14,800 bases of DNA from Ruminococcaceae bacterium UBA1438 (GTDB lineage Bacteria; Bacillota; Clostridia; Oscillospirales; Acutalibacteraceae): NCBI GenBank assembly GCA_002329285.1, contig DCTO01000106.1, positions 2,159 to 16,958 on the forward strand. The letters are read 5' to 3'. A program made the translations under genes and the position numbers. The notes beneath the pieces were generated by a model. The model had not been told where the DNA came from. It saw nothing but the letters and a program-made list of their open reading frames with translations, and searched no databases. Of the stretch, positions 13,776-14,800 are shown piece by piece. How positions within the stretch are numbered: position 1 is the stretch's first letter; each line of letters opens with the position of its first letter.

Positions 13776-14800
13776 TTTCGGCTTCAGCCTCCTTTGAAAG
13801 CATAAACGGGCAAATGCTTTTATCTGTTTTTCCCCTGACGATATCCTCCGCAAACGCGCGGCAACTTGGCGCGCCGCAAGCGCCGCAGTCAATACCCGGG
13901 AAGGTTTCCTTAAGCGACTGAATATCCGACATCATGCGCATTGATTCGGCAATGCTGTTGCTCAATCTGGTTATCGGCGCATATTCCGGAAGGTTGTTAA
14001 ACAAATAGCCGTCAGGAATATAATGCGAATTGCTGTCAATCGTGTTGCGCGAAACGGGAAGCCCATGGCGAAACGAGCGAAGCCTTGCCTTTGCGATGAA
14101 CGGATTCTGCATCGTCATCACACCGCCGACGCAGCCGCCGGGGCAGGCGTTAAGCTCAATAAAATCAAGATGGGCAATATTGCCGTTTTCAACCTGATCA
14201 AGCACGCGGATAACATTTTCAATGCCATCAGCCGCCAGATATTTTTCATTAAATATTGCGGTTGCTTCACCGCCGGAGCTTGCCCAGCTCAGGCCGATAA
14301 TGCCGGTTTCACAAAGCGACTGAATATCGCTTCCGTGCTGCATTTCATTTATCAGCATAAAATAAATATCGCTGATTGAAACAACCTCATCAACCCTGCT
14401 TTTATAATCGGCAAAGCCGTTTTTAACATAGCTGACCTTTGCGGGGCACGGCGAGATGAAACACACGCCGATTTCCTCATCTTTAAGATCCGGCCTTTTG
14501 CGCTTTGCCCGCTCCCTTGCAAGCCCTGCCGCAACCTCCATCGGCGGAAGCATATGCAGGATGTTGTTACTGAGGGACGGGAAACGCAGAGCTATAAGCC
14601 TGACGATAACGGGACAGGCGGAGCTGATTATCGGCTTGATATTTCCCTCGGTTTTAAGATAAAGCCTTGTGTAAGCAGAAACAAGCTCTGCGGCCTTTGA
14701 AACCTCAAACACATCATCAAATCCGATTTTGAGCAGGCCGTCCAGCACATAATCAATATCGTCCAAATTGTCAAACTGGCCGTAAAGAGTCGGCGCCGGG
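13762..14800 (-). CDS. Putative sensory-type [FeFe] hydrogenase with C-terminal Fe-S domain (partial, runs off the right edge)
   Basis: The frame is open to base 14800 (the residues before the first possible start read PTLYGQFDN), so the N-terminus, probably a ferredoxin-type domain, is outside. The H-domain is divergent: L1 reads SSACPVIVRL (Cys codon 14614-14616), L2 reads SPCPAK (Cys 14446-14448), and L3 reads ELNACPGGCVGG (Cys 14143-14145 and 14131-14133). L1 has Ala where catalytic enzymes carry the proton-relay Cys, typical of sensory groups C/D (HydS). A C-terminal IDCGACGAPSC...ICP motif (C-x2-C-x4-C-x16-C, 13810-13887) resembles the Fe-S domain of RnfB. No PAS domain follows; the protein ends soon after, closer to group D than to PAS-bearing HydS. 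The cognate relay may be the downstream genes. Confidence 0.88.
   Translation of the reverse strand, partial: PAPTLYGQFDNLDDIDYVLDGLLKIGFDDVFEVSKAAELVSAYTRLYLKTEGNIKPIISSACPVIVRLIALRFPSLSNNILHMLPPMEVAAGLARERAKRKRPDLKDEEIGVCFISPCPAKVSYVKNGFADYKSRVDEVVSISDIYFMLINEMQHGSDIQSLCETGIIGLSWASSGGEATAIFNEKYLAADGIENVIRVLDQVENGNIAHLDFIELNACPGGCVGGVMTMQNPFIAKARLRSFRHGLPVSRNTIDSNSHYIPDGYLFNNLPEYAPITRLSNSIAESMRMMSDIQSLKETFPGIDCGACGAPSCRAFAEDIVRGKTDKSICPFMLSKEAEAENDGE

Noticed and set aside
1..14800. CRISPR arrays, tRNA or rRNA genes, insertion sequences and prophage genes
   Set aside because: None recognised on either strand; no spaced repeats, transposase motifs or cloverleaf-like segments were seen.

Overview
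The window reads as a chromosomal segment of an anaerobic, fermentative member of the Clostridia, probably a gut Oscillospiraceae/Ruminococcaceae-type organism. The grounds are the gene families ([FeFe] hydrogenase with its full maturation set, HxlR, XRE-AbrB), strong AGGAGG-type ribosome binding sites, Gram-positive sigma-A promoters and moderate GC. This placement is inference; there is no rRNA or taxonomic marker here.

Left part (1-3330). A Sir2-family deacylase running off the left edge is divergent from an HxlR regulator that overlaps a DUF1848 gene. Face-to-face promoters and a small palindrome lie between them. Next comes an independently promoted pair: an acyltransferase-3 membrane protein, then an XRE-AbrB fusion regulator whose start lies inside the acyltransferase gene. 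A two-way terminator (3331-3356) separates this plus-strand part from the minus-strand hydrogenase region.

Middle part (3362-7374, minus strand). This is a compact maturation operon in the order TM1266-type regulator, hydE, hydG, hydF, with overlaps of 8 and 11 nt and then a 14-nt gap. Its promoter (7346-7374) is followed by two near-identical 12-mers and a terminator-like hairpin ahead of the first start codon. These three genes build and load the 2Fe subcluster of the H-cluster. Between this operon and the structural operon sit a probably truncated DUF2798-like membrane gene and a GIY-YIG protein.

Right part (8102-14800, minus strand). This is a seven-gene operon entering from beyond the right edge: a second hydrogenase-like protein of the putative sensory kind, a DRTGG-domain protein, a PHP-domain protein, a stand-alone HATPase, a short thioredoxin-like [2Fe-2S] protein, NuoF-like hydB and catalytic hydA, ending at a strong terminator. 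HydA plus HydB look like an NAD(H)-linked, possibly electron-bifurcating, hydrogenase. The four upstream genes look like a regulatory relay co-transcribed with the enzyme.

The points most worth a second look are the candidate H2/redox-sensing relay, the structured leader of the maturation operon, the lack of a full-length NuoE/HydC subunit together with a Cys-depleted short substitute, the TSCSPGW variant in HydA, and a radical-SAM-like CX3CX2C motif at the C-terminus of the DUF1848 protein.
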